From Mastigias papua (taxonomy: Eukaryota > Cnidaria > Scyphozoa > Rhizostomeae > Mastigiidae), in the NCBI GenBank assembly GCA_964019165.1, contig OZ025268.1, positions 7,347,517-7,411,516 on the forward strand: a stretch of 64,000 nt of DNA, in the 5' to 3' direction. Numbering within the stretch: position 1 is the first letter of the stretch; each line of letters starts with the position of its first letter. The notes beneath the pieces are model-generated. The model did no database searches, was not told where the DNA came from, and worked only from the letters and a program-made list of their open reading frames with translations. Below, piece by piece: positions 27,970-50,900 of this stretch. The translations under genes were made by a program, and so were the position numbers.

Positions 27970-30900
27970 CTTTGTCGAGATAATGAAAATTCCAACTACC
28001 ACCCTGGCAATTCTTTTCTTTGTGGCTCTCTTACTGAAGTTTATAACCCAGCTGCGCTTTCCAAATAATATTTAAATCTCTTATGAATGTCTATGAAAAG
28101 CAAAGTGTAATAATTCGCACCACTGAGGCAAAATAACTTCGTTTCTCCAAATAAATAGATATTACGTTGGCTAAATATCTTTCTCCCGTGATTCATTCAG
28201 AGTATCATTGGTTTCAAACACGGGTTCACTGTATGTAAAATCACTTTAAGTCAACTGCTTATAGGTAATATATATTGCTACAACAAGACAGAATCCAGAA
28301 AAAGTCATGGCTCCACGGCTCTGAGCTGGAGGAAGCTTTTGCTTTCTATGTCGTATTTGTGGAAGGATTGCTAATTTGCATCAACAATCCAGTTTCAGCA
28401 AAGCTTTTAGTTGTGACATCGACTGTGAAAGACATAGCCCTTCTACCGTACAATTTTTCAAGACATGCGCAACGTAGAGTTCGAGAAATTTGGGTAGTTT
28501 TGATTTTCTTAAAGAGGAAGGTTTATGATAAAGATTTCACAACCAGAGGAAGGCTGGGATTTTTTCTGAACTCTGCAACAAGACCCATGCAAGAATGGGG
28601 TTTTAGAGTAAGATTTCTTATTTTAAGATTTACAACTATGCAGATCGTACTGCTATTTATGTAAACAGTTACAGAAGTGAAGAAATAATTATGCAGTTAG
28701 AAGCTGATATCATTACTTTATCTGGTTACATTTTAGACAATTATATGAAAGTAAATGGAACACATGCCCGCTGATGATGTTTAACAATATGAAGAACGCA
28801 AACTTACCAACAAAATTCATGAAGAGCTAATTTCTGAGAGTTCAGAAGAAAAGCTACTTGGTGCTGCATTCGATAAAAATTTATCATCTAAAACCTATGC
28901 AACATCCTTATGTAGCTGCTAACTACAAGCTATACACTAAAAGTTATATACCCTGTCACACACTGGGATCATTCACAAGGTACGTACAAATAAAGGGGAG
29001 AGGGATGTTCAGCAAAGGTATGTTTGCGTACAAGGGGAAGGGGGAATCCTGAAAACATGTATGTACGCAAGGTTAAGCTAATGTATAGTTACAAAGCATT
29101 TCTCTTCTTTCCTGACCTATCAAAGACAACTTGATGGTATCCTGCTGAGCAGTCAAGAGTGGTTGTTTAAATCAATATTGTCATTTACTCTGCTAATGAT
29201 CAACCTTCCAGCGTGAACGGCTGTTGATGCCAAGAAACACTAGATGGCAATGTGTATTTCTTTTCTGCTTGAAAAAATTGTTAGCAGTAGCAGTAGAAAG
29301 AATTTGGGAATAACTAAAAGTTCAATTTCACACTCTTTATTAGAAAATAACAACAACAGTTGATGACTCTAATGACTGCTGTTCGTATATTCAAATATAT
29401 AATTTTTAAGAAAGCAATGACGCTCATCTAATATATTACTTTTAAGACAGCTGTGACATCTGTTCTTTCTTATCTATTACAAAGAAGCATCTAGCCTTAA
29501 TTGAGCTACTTGCATGAACTGATATTTTTCAGATTAAGAGATGGCTTTGCAAAATAAAGTAGAAATCCTGTCAGTTTTCGCAGGAAATGTAGGAGATAGA
29601 AACGTTCTATCGAGTATTTACTTTGTGCTCTGATAAGGAGTTCAACTGCTTCTTTCAAAACAGAGAATATTGAAACCTTGAGCGAATTCATGGAATATAA
29701 AGGTTGCTGGGATTCTTTTAAGGAATTTGAAAGGGCATCATAAATAAGAATGTGTCAGGGGCGTATTTGTTACAGAATGTTCTTAAAAGTTTCATTAGCT
29801 TGCATTGGCGTTGTGGAAGAAGTTGAAACAGATATTGATTGGTTGCAATGAAATAAAAGATTAGGGAATCATGGGTCAGCTAATTGGGAAATTTAAGGAC
29901 CTAGTGGGAGTACTAGTTTGTATATTAAAAGATTGCCTGACAAGCCATCATCACAGACACAAAGCTAAGGGGGACTAGGCACGCTGCCTGCCCAAATTAA
30001 AGATGTTGCACCTCGTAGCCCTTCCAGAAATTTTACGATGAAGCATATTTTGCCAGGGTACACGAATCTAGAAAATATCAAAAGTTTGTACACGAAAAAC
30101 AGTAGCAACAAATATGTCAGTACTACCTTTCTATGATTTTTTGCTATCGGATAGTTAATAAATAGAAAAATGACAAAATTTTGGGATTTGGGACTTTCAC
30201 TGAGCTTTGTCCCGGCCTGTTCAGCTCTGGCTTTGTGTCTGCATCTTAATCGAGACAATACCCTTCCTTCCAGACGCAAAGAATAGATGCTGCATCTACA
30301 CTACTCTCTATTTTAAATGTATAACTATAGATATTGACTACATGATAATTATTTAGGTTGAGGTATTGCTGTTCCAATCGCTGCTTGTAGATATTTCATC
30401 ATTTCCGAAATCTGACATCAAAGGTTTATTCATAAAGGGTCCCTTTTCGCAACCCCTTCCTCGTGCTGTTCACTTTTATGAAGTACAATGAAAGAGATTG
30501 CCGCCTAAAAATATCATTTTGTGACCTATAAAAGGAGCCTCCCCTACGGTCGATACTTGTATTATAATAATCTAATAGAGATTTTCATACCTCATGAATT
30601 CAACGAAGTCAAAAAGGATCAAACTGCATAATATTTTATTGTGTATTATTAACATATGAGTTCTTCCTCTAAGGTACTACAAACCAAAGACCTCCTTATC
30701 ATATTTCTCATTAGAGACAATCCCTTCTTATAGTTGATGGTTGTTAAATTCTTTTACTTATTACAGTTCGACTTTACTTTTTGCATTTTGGCACTCACTC
30801 GGCCATTTACAAATCAAAGTGTTAACTCAGTAAAGCATGATGCTCCTCAAAGCATTGCACTTGAAAATTTGCTATACGGGACTTTGCACCATAAATCAAG

Positions 30901-31131
30901 TCAAATTCTTCTCCTACATCACAAAGACTATCGAAATATTCGTAACAATAAGATACAACAAGATAGCAACGAACCGTTTGAACGAATTCTTGGATAAGTG
31001 CCCATAATAATCAAGCCTTGTCATTCGTTATCATGCAGTATATTGTGCATTGGTCATTGAGAATACTTGCAAAATCTCTTCTGGCGATTCCAATGCAGGT
31101 TCAAATCATCCTAACTCATATCCAAATGATT
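27970..31131. other. Host intergenic DNA without recognisable genes
   Basis: The longest frames are about 129 codons (28275-28664, plus) and 104 codons (29965-30279, minus) and show no recognisable domain. The stretch near 29960-30020 shares a tgcctgccc-like G+C-rich character with the small element at 35445, so it may be another repeat fragment. Confidence 0.4.
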
Positions 31132-32235
31132 CTAAATCCTTACGTTAGCCACGTTGCTTTCACGCCTTATCGAATACACTGCACTACCAACAGACTCTCG
31201 TCTGTTGTCAAATTTCGATTTTCTGCAAAAGAGTTTGTCTCTCATGTACCTTGCTCCTTTTCGGATTCTTCGATTTCTTGTGACATAGATTACAGGATTC
31301 CATGCAGATGCTGCATAACCAAACCAGTAAGCCACAACGCCAAGAAATGGTGGCATATCCTTAGCATTGTCGGTATTTTCGGCAGTAATTATGAGGAAGA
31401 GAAATGGTGTCCAAGACACAATAAATACTGCAAGAATTATCAACACGGTCACAGTGAAATGTTTCTGTGATGTAGATATCCCCGCCTTCGCAGCCTTACC
31501 ACGCACATGCCTACGCACCCTTTTAGAGTGCTTTCTTATCGCCATGAAAATGATAACATTGGCGACACTCATTACACCAAGTGGCAATATAAATCCCACA
31601 AACAATGTTAGTATTAGGTAAACTCTTTCGATTGCAGTTTTTGGGAATGCTAGACCGCAGGACTGTGTAGTGGTATTCCTACCATACCTTCCAACACCGA
31701 CTAAAGGTAATATAGAAAAAAGTAGCGTCAATATCCATATTAATATAACGACTCTCTTCGTTCTTTTCTTTGTTACGAAACGTGACAATGGCCTTACAAT
31801 TGAAAAGTACTTCTCCATAGTCATTGCCATTAAGTTAAGCATAGTGGCAATAAAGAATGTCGAGTTTGCCATCGCCTGAAAGGTGCATGCACCGTCCCCC
31901 AACAGCCATTGTCCATTATTGAATGCTGCGAAGAGCGTCAGCGGAGCAGTGCTAGTACCGACACCGAGATCACTCACTGCGAGGCTTGTAATGAGAATAT
32001 ACATAGGAGTGCGCATGTTTCTATCACGGTAGATTATGAATAGTAGTGATGTATTACCCACGATGATAAGGATCACAATTAGCAAGAGAGATGCAGCTTG
32101 TAGATTGTACTCTGTCGGGCTGAACAGCACTGTGGCATCGGGTGTTACGTTCGAAAGTAGATCTACCGATGTTCCGTTATCTGCTATCCCAGGCATTTTC
32201 TTCTCAATGAAGGTAGCTATAAACCTCGCTTGCAA
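31132..32235 (-). CDS. Class A (rhodopsin-type) G protein-coupled receptor, 367 aa, intronless
   Basis: Seven hydrophobic segments carry the class A landmarks: GN (N61) in TM1, LAVSD (D89) in TM2, C117 at the top of TM3 with partner C193 in loop 2, SWTPF (W275, P277) in TM6 and NPVIY (313-317) in TM7. The DRY position reads EKY (141-143). NGTS and NVTP near the N-terminus are likely glycosylation sites. The ligand is not evident; the lineage looks amine, opsin or melatonin-like. An internal ATG at 32196 is an alternative start. The gene has one exon, which is common for invertebrate receptors of this class. Confidence 0.92.
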   Translation of the reverse strand: MQARFIATFIEKKMPGIADNGTSVDLLSNVTPDATVLFSPTEYNLQAASLLLIVILIIVGNTSLLFIIYRDRNMRTPMYILITSLAVSDLGVGTSTAPLTLFAAFNNGQWLLGDGACTFQAMANSTFFIATMLNLMAMTMEKYFSIVRPLSRFVTKKRTKRVVILIWILTLLFSILPLVGVGRYGRNTTTQSCGLAFPKTAIERVYLILTLFVGFILPLGVMSVANVIIFMAIRKHSKRVRRHVRGKAAKAGISTSQKHFTVTVLIILAVFIVSWTPFLFLIITAENTDNAKDMPPFLGVVAYWFGYAASAWNPVIYVTRNRRIRKGARYMRDKLFCRKSKFDNRRESVGSAVYSIRRESNVANVRI

Positions 32236-33916
32236 ACAACCCCGTGCATCAGTTTCGCTGCAAAGAACTTAGCGCTCCTACTGTCTCAGTGCACTTAACA
32301 TTCGCAGGAGGGCTTGAATCTCTTAGAAATATGGTATGTCTACAAAACAATGTGCCTTTGTTATCACTCTAGAAGCAAGCATTGAAAACGAATCCTCTTG
32401 CAAAGTTATGAAGTACTATGATTGACCAGTTATTATGTTTGAAAACGTTGTATTTTCACGCATCGACTATTACTTTCCAAACATCTTACCGCCCATAGCG
32501 AGGATATTCGTTGAATTTGCTGTTCGCCTAGAAAATTGCATTTGCTTAACTCTGCTTAATACCGAATTGAAAATCCAGCGAAAAGTATCAGCTTTTTTTA
32601 CTTACCTTGGTATAATATTAAGTCTGAAATCATAAGCCAATTTGTTCTCAAAACATACCAGACTCGATAAGATTTGGTCAAATATCTACAACTCTGATTT
32701 CGTTTCTTGATAAAATCCCTGACAAGTATCACCAGCTGTCCAAATGATACAGTGAGATCGCACATAGAACAATTTCAATTCACAAGAAATAATCCAGTTA
32801 GTAGAAAAACTCGCACATTGTCTTATCCCATCAGCAAACTGCCACATCGACCCAAACCATAAACTAGTAGATTTTTCCCAGTCAGGCTTTTTACCTACAT
32901 ATTAGACTCTCAGGCTTTGTGGGTGAGCTGTATTTTGAAAATAACTGACTTTTCCAGGGGGGGTGACTAGGTGTCTTGGTGTTATTGTTGTTGAGGGTTG
33001 CTTCTCATGAAGGGAATGGTGGGAGTATATCGTTTATTGAGGACAACAGAGCAAACACAAATTTGTTTTTTGTAAGTCTATTGATCGCAAGTTACCTGTT
33101 ATGATAGATGGTTTTAAAGTCATTTTGGTCGATATCAAAAAATCTCTTTTGTTGCTGATATGGATAGGAGTTGCTGATACAGAGAAAAATTACTTTTTTA
33201 CCTACATATTTCAAAACACTGTTATAGTTACAATGAAGTCATCGGTATCATGTTGTCTATTATTCGGACAGAAAAATGCTAATTATGCATGTGATAAAAA
33301 TGTCTCAATTATGAGATCGAGTTTGCGTGACTCAGCATTCATTAGGGTTAACGAAGGGATAACCCTGGGGATCTCAGTTTTGAATTTAATAATATCACGA
33401 ATCATCAGCAGGATGCAGGAAGGAGGAAATATCTTATACCTTATTTGATGGCCTAATGAGTTTTCAATTCATCATGTTCATTACTTGCCCAGATGAAGAT
33501 AGAGGAGAGAAAAGCCTTGTTCTGCAGTTTCCAATTTTCCAAAAATTGAGCAATACGCTGCTTTTTATAGGAACCAGATAACTTTTGCCGAGGCTCGATG
33601 TTCTTAATATTTTTATCATGTTTGATTCAAATGTTCTCAAAAATTCTTTTCACTCCAAGAGTGGACTTTCCTGCAAGTATATGAGAAATCACATGCATAT
33701 ACAATTGTTAAGACATCCTGCTGGGCTACTTTTTGCAAATAGAGCGATGAATGCTGATATTTATTAGCAATTTGATCAGAATTTCCTTTCAAGAAGAATG
33801 TGAGTAACTCAATGCAAGTGAATTTCTTCTAAAAGCCTTCTTATTTTGTATGATAAATCAAGTCTCGGTGAGAGTGTACTGCCCAAATTCAGCAGAAGCT
33901 GTGCGTTATTGGTACT
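32236..33916. other. Intergenic DNA upstream of the receptor gene
   Basis: No gene, repeat array or RNA is recognised. The first part is the probable promoter region of the receptor gene on the minus strand. The small frames (115 codons at 33101) have no visible homology. Confidence 0.4.
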
Positions 33917-34099
33917 AGCATAGCCGCCAAATGTTTGAGAACCCTGTCAGATCTATTTTATTCCCAACCTACTTTACCAATCATTATGCAGGGCTCTGAT
34001 TACACATGCTAAGACTAGGTCCATTTTGCATGATGATTGGTCAATTAGGTTGGGAGAAAATAGACCTGATAGGGTTCTCAAACATTTGACGGCTATGCT
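33917..34099. mobile_element. Small inverted-repeat transposon (MITE), 183 bp
   Basis: The left end agcatagccgccaaatgttt matches the reverse complement of the right end. The complementarity extends about 70 bp into the element at high identity, leaving a short middle. TTGGTA is found on both flanks (33909-33914 and 34101-34106), a possible target duplication. It has no coding capacity. Confidence 0.8.
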
Positions 34100-35444
34100 T
34101 TTGGTAATGCTTTGGATATGACGTCCAGCGAGCAAACCAACCTCTCTGAGATTGCATCAAAGTCTAAACTAAAGGGTATTTGCAAAACAACTATGTAACA
34201 GAATCTAAGGCTTATAGGTGGAACGAGAAGGAAACTTTCTCGGGTCACAAATTTTTTTATACATAGTATGTCGTGTTAGTGTAATAGCTATGCTTCCACG
34301 CTCTTGTTATTTTTGCAGGCACATTTTGCAACTCCAGTAACCAGTAATTATTTAAACACTACTTTCATTTTCAAGATTACTTTCTGAACATTTAAAACTA
34401 GTGTTTTTGGCCCTGTATTGCATCATCTATGTATAGTCAATTCTGCATATTTGGAAATAGGCTGTGAATGGTGCCGTGCCTGAAATGCTTTTTAAAATAT
34501 CGCATTCTGTTACCTAAAACTCACGTGTCTTTCCTGAGTCTCTTTAGAGATAGTAACTCCTGCTATTAGGTCATACAGGGGTCTTTTTTGACAACTTAAT
34601 CAAGAACAGGTTGTCGTTTACAGTTGTTACCGGTCATCTTACCGACCCCCGTCATTAAAATCAACCGATTGACTATGTTGGGTATGTTCATGTCACTTTA
34701 TGTGTATACTTTGTTTAGTAAATCTTAAAAAAAATGTCGTTTAATTAGTATAGATAAAGTGAATTGTTCGTTACACAATGCTACATAGCTTGTCCGAACA
34801 GATTTGTGTAGTTGCTATGGCACCAATTATAATATTACATCCTAATAACTATGTATCAGTTTGTTTTTGTCCCAAAGACGTCAAATGTGCATTGTTCAGA
34901 ATTATTCTGTTCAAAATGCTGGTCAACCGTGGCGGAAAGAAAGGCTATAGCTAGACGGAAAGGTTGGGTAGAACAATCATTCTTCTGAAGCAGTATATGA
35001 TTTGTACTACTTAGTATAAATGGTACTGTGGCTTAAGCCACAATGAATATACCAATTGTTCCTTTAAACCGCTGTTTGAAAGTTTGAGTAGATATTCTCA
35101 AAAATCTCCCTTGCATTGTCTATTGATTATTTTATTCAATTTTATGAAGTCAGCCAAAGGTCGAAGCGTGCAAATATGTCATGTTTGCAACCCTAGCCAA
35201 CAGATATTTCTGTATATTTATTATATACCATTAAACCCAGACTGTACAACCTGCTCAGCTTGACAACGTGAAACACCTTTTAAAAACTTAATGAAGTCTA
35301 CAATGTTTGAAGTGATGTGCGTAATCTCTTGCACAAAAAATTAAATTTGTTACATTGTCATGCAATTCATCTGGTTCAGTAGTTATAAAAGTGGGACAAG
35401 GTTAATGTGGGACTGAAACCTCTTCAATACAAAAGTACCTTGTT

Positions 35445-35594
35445 AGCAGGCACGCCTGCCCGCACTGAGAGCAGGGGGGCAAGGTTCCTATTGAGAGCAC
35501 ATTATAAGCATTTTTGCACTAAAATAATTAAGTCCTTGGAAAGGACAGGAAGGGCAGCTGCCCCCCTGCTCCCCCCAGCGTAGGCGTCCCTGCT
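35445..35594. mobile_element. Small G+C-rich inverted-repeat element
   Basis: The ends agcagg...cctgct are inverted repeats that extend imperfectly through acgcct and gagcaggggggca. TTGTT flanks both sides, overlapping the right end by a base. It probably is a non-autonomous DNA transposon. Confidence 0.6.
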
Positions 35595-35794
35595 TGTTAG
35601 TCATCTGAGATATGACTAAAGATCTCATAGAAGTACTAGTGCAGTACTTTATCCATATTTGCTGATATCTCATGTCAACTAGTTAGAGTTAGAAGAGAGC
35701 CTTATGATTGTTTTAATCATTCATATGACCGCAGTACTTCTATGGATTGCAATGCAAAGTTAAGGTGGTAGCACAAACATAAAGCAACAAAAAT

Positions 35795-45771
<9,977 letters not shown>

Positions 45772-46996
45772 TTGTAGCCCACTTTGCTTTGAATGTTTAA
45801 TGATTAGTAGAAATGGGGCATTTAATTCCTAGTCTAAATATTTTTATATTTACCATATTAAGCGGTATAGCAAAGTTGCATATCTGTAGCAGTGGCGTCC
45901 CGATGGACTTTTGAGTGGGGAGGGGTGCTACTGAAGGAACTTTCCGACAGTTTTGAGCAATACACCACACTTTTCGACAAGCCGAGCCAAGATCGTTGTG
46001 CCAACTTTTACGGACACGCCATAGATGTACCGATGGCTTCTATAAAACGTGGAAGGTGTCACACTCCCTCAGTTCTTACCTCAGAATGCCCCAAGTTGTA
46101 AAGAAATTGGTCAATTATCAGCGTGCAAAAGTATACCTTTGCATGTTTATGTGTATCGTCATTGTATGAAATTGACAAAGATTGACGACGAGGGAAGCAA
46201 ATACATTTTCTTTCCCTGCTTAAGTCTTGACCATTTGGTAGCATTCCTTGAATAATGTCCTTTGCCTACAAAACAGAGAGTGTGTGTTACTGCTTTGAAG
46301 CGGGCAAATTTGACCGAAAGTTTCCTCAAGAGAGCTTTCTCAGCCTGCATTCTTCAATGTGTAAAACATAAGCCAGTTGATGGAAGTGGATCTACCAATA
46401 TACGTATATCAGTTGTGGATTACATGTTTTGTTTTTGATCATCATGCTGACGTTTTATACGTTATAGAGTTTCAACCGAAGAAACTTTCGGGAAACCGAT
46501 GCCTATGCTTAGCTTTTTCAAATAACATGTATCTCTTTTGTATCACCAAGAGGAATTGTTGCAGCTTTTGTATGAATCAATTTTACTTATTCTAGATGTT
46601 GTACCATTTCTTTACTGATAGTGAATAAAATGTGTAATAATGGATTGATCAAATTTCACTTAATTTTTATAAAATTACTCTTTATTTTTCATTGTATCTG
46701 CTGTCTTATATACGATTCTGGAGAGATCTTCCATCATACTTCAGAAGTATTGCAAAATCTGTGATACCTTTCCTCAGCAATTTCCTAATGTTACGTAGAC
46801 TATTAATGTACACTAATCACTATTTATGAGATCCAGCAAAAATTTTCGGCCCCGTTCAGGAGCTTCGGCAATACGAAGGATGTGTGTTGTTCCCGCATGG
46901 CCAGGATCAGAGGGAAGGTGCCGCAAAAGTTGAACAAGCCCAAGGGTGTCGCTGCACCATAGTTGTAGGCAGTCTGCGTTGAATGAATGTCCACTT
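45772..46996. other. MOCOS 3' flank and intergenic DNA
   Basis: No further exon or gene is recognised. The first few hundred bases probably include the MOCOS 3' untranslated region. Confidence 0.4.
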
Positions 46997-47182
46997 TGGT
47001 GGCCCATCACAAAGTGTCAAGGGAAAACTTTCTCCCTCAAGGGAAAACTTTCTCCCTCAAGGCAAAACTTCCTTTCGCACGATGGTCTGCAAGTTTCACG
47101 GCAAAACTTGTTTCTCACGGCAAAACTAGTTTCTCACTGCAAAACTTGTCTCTCACAGCGAAACTTTTCTTCTGGGCCACCA
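46997..47182. repeat. Minisatellite bounded by short inverted repeats
   Basis: TGGTGGCCCA at 46997-47006 is inverted perfectly at 47173-47182. Between them lie seven or so 19-21-bp units of the type gggaaaactttctccctcaa, the later ones diverging to ggcaaaacttgtttctcac. This could be a small transposon with an internal tandem array. Confidence 0.65.
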
Positions 47183-47789
47183 TAGGCCACCGTGTATTTT
47201 CATCCCTAAATCTAGCCCTTGTTGCAAACCATATCATGGACATTACTAGGTTGGGTTACCGTGGAAGTCAGAATGAGATATCGATTTTGGAAATGAGTAC
47301 AAAACCATGAGATCATCTGACAGGCAGGAAAGGTATTATCAAATGGTTTTTGATAAATTGATTACTTTGTCCCCTTCGCAGTCAAGTGCCACAACCCTAT
47401 ATATTGGTAGGTTGAAAGCTCTTTCATAAGCGTAGAATAGGGGACACATGACACTTCTTCAGTATTTAGAATCTGAGATTGCGGTGGGGGGGGTGGTTCG
47501 GGAGTAGATGTCCCAAGCTCCATCTTACACTGTTAGAAACCTTCAGAGATTTGTACTACCCTCTTTGAGCATCCCATCCAGCGTTTGTGATACCAAGTTT
47601 CAGATTGTTATTGAGGGATAGATGGTAAAACTTGTTCCCTTTTTTTTATCTGGTATGATTGTGGGGCCACTTGAGACATGACAAGGTGCACGGGACAACT
47701 TTCTTGCGCTTTGACTTCTGCTCGGTCTGGATGCCGAATAAACCTCGTTTAATTTTCTAACTGGAGAGGTCTCATGATCACCCGTAAGA
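47183..47789. other. Intergenic DNA upstream of GPD1
   Basis: It probably contains the GPD1 promoter. A G-rich run occurs near 47487. No gene is recognised. Confidence 0.4.
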
Positions 47790-47918
47790 ATGCATTCATA
47801 TCCTTATAACCTTTTCTCTATGATTGCTCAAACAAGCCGTGGCTCACTAAGGGCAGCTAGCTGTCATTTGTCAAGGCATACCACTAGATTCTTTTTGAGG
47901 CGGATGATGGCAACCAGC

Positions 47919-50900
47919 ATGGCGGATGAAAGAAAGAATAAAGTTTGCCTCATTGGAGCAGGCAACTGGTAAGACTCACGCATGCATTGCATTGCTGTTG
48001 ATTTAGCTACGAATTATCGATTTGTATTAAAGGGGATCTTAGGCCACATTCTTGTTCACTTAAACTTTAGAACTGTCAGGTTGTTTTAGGCCATTCCCAC
48101 TCACTTTCTCGTTCTTTTTCAAGATCCCTTTTCCGTAATATATGTGAGTTACTGCAGAAAATATAAAAAAGATGTTGAGATTTGATAGTGCTTGCTGTTC
48201 TGTGTAGCTGCAGTTTGTACAGTTGTAGATGTCCCTGCCCTATGGCTACCGGCTGCAATTATCTGCACTGCAAAGCTGTTGTAGCAGGCAACGTACGAGG
48301 CAGATGCTAGCCCCATATATTGTACGGCCTGTTTATTTTCACTTTATAGCCAAATGCTTGGTTTAGGGGAAAGGGCACTCTCACTCTCTCCATTCGGAGA
48401 TGATACTATTCTTTCCCTTGAATTGCCTATGTATCAAGCTTCATTTTGATGTTTATGTTTCATTTCTTTGCTACTGTTATTTCATGTAGTTCTTCTAGTG
48501 GCATTTGTTCCGGGTGGAATTATAAATTAGTCTGAACTATAGGTGAATTGTAGCTTTATAGGTGGGAGCCAGGTGTAGAGTATTGGATTACAAGTGCTTG
48601 CATTTATAGCGGGAAGTGATCTACTGTACAGCCTCCTTGTTTCACAATACACTCCCCGAAAACGAACAGGTTCCGAGGATCTCAGATTTGATTTGCCCAA
48701 GCAAGATTTAGCGGGTGTTTATTTCAAGTCTTGAACTGCACTTTTATGATGAATTTTAATATTATTGTGCAATTTAGGCCTTATTTGGTATGTTTCACTA
48801 TACTACATAATTTTTTCTCTTCAGGGGTTCAGCCATTGCCAAAATTGTCGGAGTAAACACAAAAAAACATCCAATGTTTGAAGACATAGTTCAAATGTAC
48901 ACATACGAGGAACTGGTGAATGGTAGAAAGCTTACAGAGATAATTAATACTGAGCACGAAAATGTTAAATATCTCCCTGGGTATAAACTGCCTGAAAATA
49001 TAGTAAGTGATTGCTTAAGCACTATAGTGAGAATTTCCTTGCAGTGCATTCAGATCCCTAGCAAATTGCTAGAGGTAGCCTTGTGTGGCCAATGATTTTA
49101 TTGTGGATTATGTAGAGGTGTGGTGTTATTGAAGTGCAATGTTATTAGAGTACTAAATCATGCACCCCAAACTTTTGTAATCACCAATTTTAGGTTACAT
49201 GTTTGTCACACCCCTGAAATTGTCTAGTCATTAATATGTGTACATGGTTAGAGTTACTGTTCTATTTGGTAGTAGACCCAAGAATTTTTATCATAGTATG
49301 TAAAAGATATGTGATTTTTAGATATATACTTTCAGTTTTGCTCGGTGTTGCCATGAGCAGAGAATAATTGTTATGCACTTTTCCAAGAATAGGATGGCAA
49401 AATTGATGAATGTTAAGATGAATTTTTATACACCTCAATATTAGCAAAAATGACAATAATTACAAAGCATGATGCACTATATGCAGGTTTTTTAGTGAAC
49501 TCATCTTTTGAATTTTCCTGAATTGTGGCCATGACTCATGAAAAGAAAGTGTAAGAAGTCCACATAGGAACCTCAGCAGCCCATACTTTTCCTGAAAGTC
49601 AAAGTTTATGCAGTGTACTCCATTCTGCAGTCAACAGCTCCTATGACTTGTGGTGCATTGCACATGAACCATTTTCGTTATGCTGAAGGTTGATAAACCA
49701 GAATCAATAACTGCAAAAGTTATTATGAATTTAGCAAAATTTAGGCAGTGGAATATTAAATATTAAGTATTAATTGTGCAATATTGAATCAAATAATCCT
49801 ACTTCTGTCTTGATTCAACTGTATGATTTAAACCAACTATTTGTAGCACAAGTACTATTTTGTTTAAGGTTGCCAACTCTGATCTCATTGACTCTGTTAA
49901 AGAGGCTGATGTGTTGGTCTTCAATATGCCTCACCAGGTATGTTCTAATAGCTAGCTCAAAGTTTGATGAAGTGGTTTTCAGAATTGATATATATGTTGT
50001 CCTTAATATTCATTAAGTATGGTGCCTTGTTAGCCACCAGCACTCTTGGCCCTTTAGTGTTTTATCTCCAAAACTCCCAAATTCTATTTTCAGTCCACTT
50101 GCCAAAGTGGTTACTTTTGCCTAGTTGACTTCATCCATGGGTAGAAATAATTCCTTGAATAGGGCATTTGTGCAGTTAGTTCAACATGTCCAAAATATAG
50201 GTATTGATTCTTTTCTTCACATTTCTGTGTGCTTTGATTTTTTCAGAAGGTGTTTGTAAGTTATTAGTAATCTTTCTCTTTCATAGTATAGTTACCCACC
50301 TATCCAATCATTTAGACTTACATGGAAAACTTGTCTCTTTGAATTTTCCTGAATTGTATTCAGTACATATTTCAATACATTTTTTAACTTTCCTCTTCCC
50401 CATCTTATTGCGTAGATCTGACACCCTGATTCTATTTTTGTATCAAGCACCTTCCCATTGTAGCATGTAAATGAACCTCTTCTTTTGTAGTAGGTGTCAT
50501 CTCATGTTTGTTGATGGAGCAGCACTTCAACTGCTGTCCACATATTTCCAATCTTTGATAATACTTTGCAGCACTATCTGGCATACAGGAGCATTGGCAT
50601 AACAATGCAATACCCTTTTATTTATTGCTAGCAATTTAGCTTGAATCTCACTACTCATTATTCCAACTAGCCAAGCAACTGTTCACAGTAATAATCCTTC
50701 ATTTGGTTTCTTCTTCTCTAATTCTGCTTCATATTCTCTATTTTGTATCTGATGTAGTGTTCTAATGTTTCAAGTTCCATTGCTTATGACATATTTGTTG
50801 GCATTCACTTGTGAGCATTCAGGTGCCACCTGTTGTAGATGACAGTTCTTGCAAATCAAGGGAATAATTTCTGTTGATTTGAACCTGGTAGTGCTTCTAT

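Noticed and set aside
28275..28664. A 129-codon plus-strand frame
   Set aside because: No recognisable motif, and it does not join to neighbouring exons.
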